From NCBI RefSeq assembly GCF_036026595.1, contig NZ_JARZFX010000007.1, forward strand, positions 62,001 through 126,000: a stretch of DNA of 64,000 nt. The letters run 5' to 3'. Both the position numbers and the translations under genes were made by a program. The notes beneath the pieces are model-generated. The model had not been told where the DNA came from. It saw only the letters and a program-made list of their open reading frames with translations, and did no database searches. This DNA is from Virgibacillus_P tibetensis (lineage in GTDB: Bacteria; Bacillota; Bacilli; Bacillales; Amphibacillaceae). This document shows positions 61,409 to 64,000 of this stretch, piece by piece (positions within the stretch are counted from its first letter, which is position 1; every line of letters begins with the position of its first letter).

Positions 61409-62050
61409 TTAGATAGTATTACTACCAATTATGAAACTTGGTTTACCACTGTCTATTAGTTTTATCTTGCCATTTTCCAACTGTATCATACCGTCGTGAA
61501 ACTCTCCTTGGAATATGCGTTTGAAAGAATTAACATCCTCCGTTCCGAAATTAATCTGATCTATATGCTGATCACTTATAAGTTTACCTTCCTCTGGTAC
61601 GTTTTTAACTTCTCCCCACTCAACTAAAAAAGGAAGCATCCTCTCTGTATCCGGAAAAAGCATACGCCATTTCAGCATTGACCCATCGGGCTTCTTTCGA
61701 CTGCCAGAAAAGGGGCCAGTACAGGGAATATTTTCTTTTGCAAAATACGCGATGTACTTGTCCATGCGATCCGTACGAAACGCAAATTGAATGACTTCTT
61801 CCTTTCCATTTGTAAGGGCATTAACTACCTGCTTAATTAGTGGGTTATCGGAAGTATTTGCAATCGTGTCATCAAAAATACCTATCCACTCAATGTAACT
61901 TTCACTCGAAAAATAAGCGAGGTAATTATACGTACCCCAGTTCTCATGTCTACCACCTTGGACAATGGGAACATCATTTTTCTCACTAAAGTCCTTCGCT
62001 GCTTTTTCCGGATCTTTTGCTGTAATAATAATATGGTCTATTGCCAGCAT
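61409..62050 (-). CDS. VOC-family (glyoxalase-like domain) protein
   Basis: A 213-aa protein with the LAIDHIIITAKDPEKAAKDF start and tandem beta-alpha-beta modules of the vicinal-oxygen-chelate fold (glyoxalase-like PF13468 type). Metal ligands are partly visible (H6, E~145 in FLVEWGE). Substrate unknown. Confidence 0.83.
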   Translation of the reverse strand: MLAIDHIIITAKDPEKAAKDFSEKNDVPIVQGGRHENWGTYNYLAYFSSESYIEWIGIFDDTIANTSDNPLIKQVVNALTNGKEEVIQFAFRTDRMDKYIAYFAKENIPCTGPFSGSRKKPDGSMLKWRMLFPDTERMLPFLVEWGEVKNVPEEGKLISDQHIDQINFGTEDVNSFKRIFQGEFHDGMIQLENGKIKLIDSGKPSFIIGSNTI

Positions 62051-62145
62051 TATAAAAAACCTCCTGATTCGAATTTTCTTTCAATTCATCTTGATACTAA
62101 GTATAATGGAGAAAAAATTATTATTGAAGGGAAGTAGCCTGAATT

Positions 62146-62709
62146 ATGCAAAAAGCAATACTAAAAGATTTTCCAAACGAACTATATACAAAAAGATTAT
62201 TCATTCGAATGCCGCTACCTGGGGATGGCAACGAAGTTCATAAAGCAATCCTGGCCAGTAAGCAGGATTTAAAAAAATGGCTGCCGTTTGCTCAGCGGGA
62301 TCAAACAGTGGACGAAACAGAGATGAATGTGAGGGAAGCGCACCTTAATTTTTTAAAGAGAGAGGATCTGCGTCTTCATATATTTAATCGGGAAACAAAG
62401 GATTTCATTGGCTGTACTGGATTACATCGGATCGACTGGGAAGTTCCTAAATTTGAAATTGGTTATTGGATTGATAGTAGAAAGACAGGCAATGGGTATA
62501 TAACCGAAGCAGTTCAGGGGGTAACTGAGTTTGCATTTAATGAATTAAATGCCCGCCGAGTGGAGATCCAATGTGATACGAAGAATCTGAAGAGCATAGC
62601 GGTAGCCGAACGACTAGGCTACACACTGGAAGGGGTTCATTATAATGATTCGGTTGCTGTGGATGGAGCTGAATTAAGAGATACATGTATATATGCAAAA
62701 ATTAAGTAG
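62146..62709 (+). CDS. GNAT-family acetyltransferase, RimJ/RimL-like
   Basis: A 187-aa protein: YTKRLFIRMPLPGDGNEVHKAI, then IGYWIDSRKTGNGYITEAVQGVTEFAF (acetyl-CoA loop RKTGNG) and VEIQCDTKNLKSIAVAERLGYTLEG. Relatives acetylate ribosomal proteins or small amines; the target here is unknown. Confidence 0.88.
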   Translation: MQKAILKDFPNELYTKRLFIRMPLPGDGNEVHKAILASKQDLKKWLPFAQRDQTVDETEMNVREAHLNFLKREDLRLHIFNRETKDFIGCTGLHRIDWEVPKFEIGYWIDSRKTGNGYITEAVQGVTEFAFNELNARRVEIQCDTKNLKSIAVAERLGYTLEGVHYNDSVAVDGAELRDTCIYAKIK

Positions 62710-62754
62710 TTGCATTCTTTCAATCTTAAGAAGTACTAGTTGTTTATAAAATGA

Positions 62755-63210
62755 GACAAAGAATTTAATAAAGTTTTCTATGAGGTTGAAGTGGAAAGTG
62801 AAGGTAGAGAATATGACTTAAAGCTTGATGGGAACTCAGGAGAGGTTTTGAAAATCAGAGAAAAAGAGTCGACAGCGAAAGCTAATAACGAAGATAAATC
62901 GGAGGATGCAGACCTAGCTATAAATGAGAAAGAAAAAAAGGAAGCTGATGAACAGCCTGATGAGAAATCCGATAAGAAAGATAATGAGAAGCCGAAAGAC
63001 CATACGAAAGCAGTAATTGGTATGAAGGAAGCAGAAGAAATAGCCCTGAATTCATTCTCTGGTACGATTACTGAAGTGGAATTGGATGAGGATGATGGAC
63101 GGTTGATTTATGAAATTGAAATTGAAAATGGGAATGAAGAAGCAGAAATTGATATCGATGCATACACAGGAGAAATATTAGTTTTATCCATTGATAGAGA
63201 TGATAATTAG
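62755..63210 (+). pseudogene. PepSY-domain protein, 5'-truncated
   Basis: The frame is open from 62755, directly after a stop, and reads DKEFNKVFYEVEVESEGREY, then DLKLDGNSGEVLK: the second half of a PepSY domain. A 60-residue acidic/Lys linker and a complete second PepSY domain follow (KAVIGMKEAEEIALNSFSGTITEVELDED ... ISIDAYTGEIL-like end). The signal peptide and first half of domain 1 are missing and no start with a ribosome site is seen; GTG at 62791 is the first possible. PepSY proteins are extracytoplasmic protease inhibitors or regulators. Confidence 0.65.
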
Positions 63211-63212
63211 TT

Positions 63213-63254
63213 AAAAATAAGCTGCCAGTATAAATGCTGGTAGCTTATTTTTTA
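63213..63254 (+). terminator. Terminator after the PepSY remnant
   Basis: AAATAAGCTGCCAG / CTGGTAGCTTATTT stem (63215-63228, 63237-63250) and T-run. Confidence 0.85.
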
Positions 63255-63275
63255 AAGGAATACTATAACGCTAAT

Positions 63276-64000
63276 TTACTCCACGGTAACACTAAAGTTT
63301 TCCGTTGTGGTCGCTTTAACAGTTTTGTGTTTTTCGAAATAGTCACGAATTAATTCGACTGCGTCCTTCTGAATTTCCCTAATGACAGGTTTATGCTTAA
63401 ACATATCATAATTACCACCACCAGTTGCTCGATAATTGTTTAAGACGACGTGGCAGGATGCATCTGCTTTAAGCTGTTTGCCATGATAGTGGATATATTC
63501 AACGCGTGAACCAATTTGTTTACTGATATTTATTTTATACTCAATCCCTTCCCACATATCATAATTATAATGCTGGGGTTTCGGTTCCACATAGGTGGGG
63601 TTGACACCTATTCCTTGGTTTTCGTCTAAAACAAAGTAAGCCGCACTCTTTTCTAAAGCATCTTTAATATCCTTACCTGTTAATTCAAGCACAACCAGTG
63701 TGTTGGGGTACATGTAATTAGCAACTATATCACGCATGGTTACAACAGATGAGAAGCCTTCAGAGCTGTTATTTAGCAGGGAGGTAACAGATATATCAAC
63801 CCCACTTGCGTCCATTTGTACATTTTGGATAAACTCTATAAACGGATGTTTTGTTACCCTGGCTTCAAATGGGTTCTTTATTGACATGTCGCCCTCTATA
63901 TAGCCGATGGGTTGATCCAGCCAATTCTGAGTGGATCTTTCCAAACTAGTCATATACCGCAATATTTCCGGAGCTGATTCAACTTGATCAAGTGTTTGTA
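63276..64000 (-). CDS. 5'-nucleotidase / 2',3'-cyclic phosphodiesterase family protein, C-terminal part
   Basis: The frame is open to the window edge, so the N-terminal metallophosphatase domain is outside. The visible ~240 residues are the 5'-nucleotidase C-terminal domain: PIGYIEGDMS, DISVTSLLNN, VVTMRDIVANYMYPNTLVVLELTGKDIKDALEKSAAYF, MWEGIEYKINIS and VVLNNYRATGGGNYDMF (the substrate-base stacking region). Family members hydrolyse extracellular nucleotides; which one cannot be told. No anchor is visible at this C-terminus. Confidence 0.88.
   Translation of the reverse strand, partial: QTLDQVESAPEILRYMTSLERSTQNWLDQPIGYIEGDMSIKNPFEARVTKHPFIEFIQNVQMDASGVDISVTSLLNNSSEGFSSVVTMRDIVANYMYPNTLVVLELTGKDIKDALEKSAAYFVLDENQGIGVNPTYVEPKPQHYNYDMWEGIEYKINISKQIGSRVEYIHYHGKQLKADASCHVVLNNYRATGGGNYDMFKHKPVIREIQKDAVELIRDYFEKHKTVKATTTENFSVTVE

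Overview
The window reads as a chromosomal segment of a low-GC, endospore-forming, probably salt-tolerant member of the Bacillaceae, of the Oceanobacillus/Virgibacillus/Lentibacillus type. The genus is inferred, not proven. Supporting signs are strong AGGAGG-type ribosome sites, frequent TTG/GTG starts, a T-box, the CssRS-HtrA secretion-stress module, a CotX-type spore coat protein, YteA, YfhE and YtzI homologues, and an ectoine/hydroxyectoine (Ehu) uptake operon.

Layout. 1-8.9 kb: the 3' end of a SurA-like gene faces a complete histidine operon read leftward (hisZ-G-D-B-H-A-F-IE-C, tightly overlapping). The divergent PHP-type histidinol phosphatase (hisJ) completes the pathway. 8.9-15 kb: accessory region with 21-bp tandem repeat arrays, a chemoreceptor gene destroyed by a TnpB-only IS200/IS605-family element, small membrane proteins, a DUF915 hydrolase and murB. 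15-18.2 kb: ehuBCDA compatible-solute importer. 18.2-25.3 kb: ytzI, a decayed ring-cleaving dioxygenase, a CwlK-like peptidase, pdxK, pncA and a T-box/proS unit flanked by two copies of a ~265-bp repeat. 25.3-28.8 kb: an M20 amidohydrolase with an amino-acid ABC importer. 28.9-36.4 kb: glutathione peroxidase, trhO, spore coat genes, a cold-shock protein, a methyltransferase, a beta-hydroxyacid dehydrogenase, yteA and a zinc-ribbon membrane protein. 36.6-42.8 kb: htrA, a third 21-bp repeat locus, cssRS, typA. 43-48.6 kb: a PQQ-type sugar dehydrogenase lipoprotein and the trehalose operon (treP with a fused EIIA, treA, treR) behind a two-site TreR operator. 48.7-51 kb: arsRBC. 51-58.7 kb: an ABC-2 exporter, yfhE, thiolase, capA-like gene, DUF368/PopT, a thioredoxin, and gene remnants including a truncated glutamyl endopeptidase. 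58.8-64 kb: cadCA with cad-type operators, a VOC protein, an acetyltransferase, a truncated PepSY gene and the C-terminal part of a 5'-nucleotidase.

Most genes are ordinary housekeeping or stress functions: osmolyte uptake, arsenic and cadmium efflux, secretion stress, sporulation. No wholly new multi-gene system is evident. The strongest unusual signals are: the TnpB insertion whose removal exactly restores the chemoreceptor reading frame, with a TTTAT motif on its left and the receptor's own signalling-tip sequence in guide position; three loci of ordered 21-bp repeat arrays; a mobile-looking repeat wedged between the proS T-box and its gene; operators sitting inside promoter spacers (tre, and a candidate at trhO); and two genes (ehuC and the sugar dehydrogenase) whose best-placed start codons are AUC and AUU.
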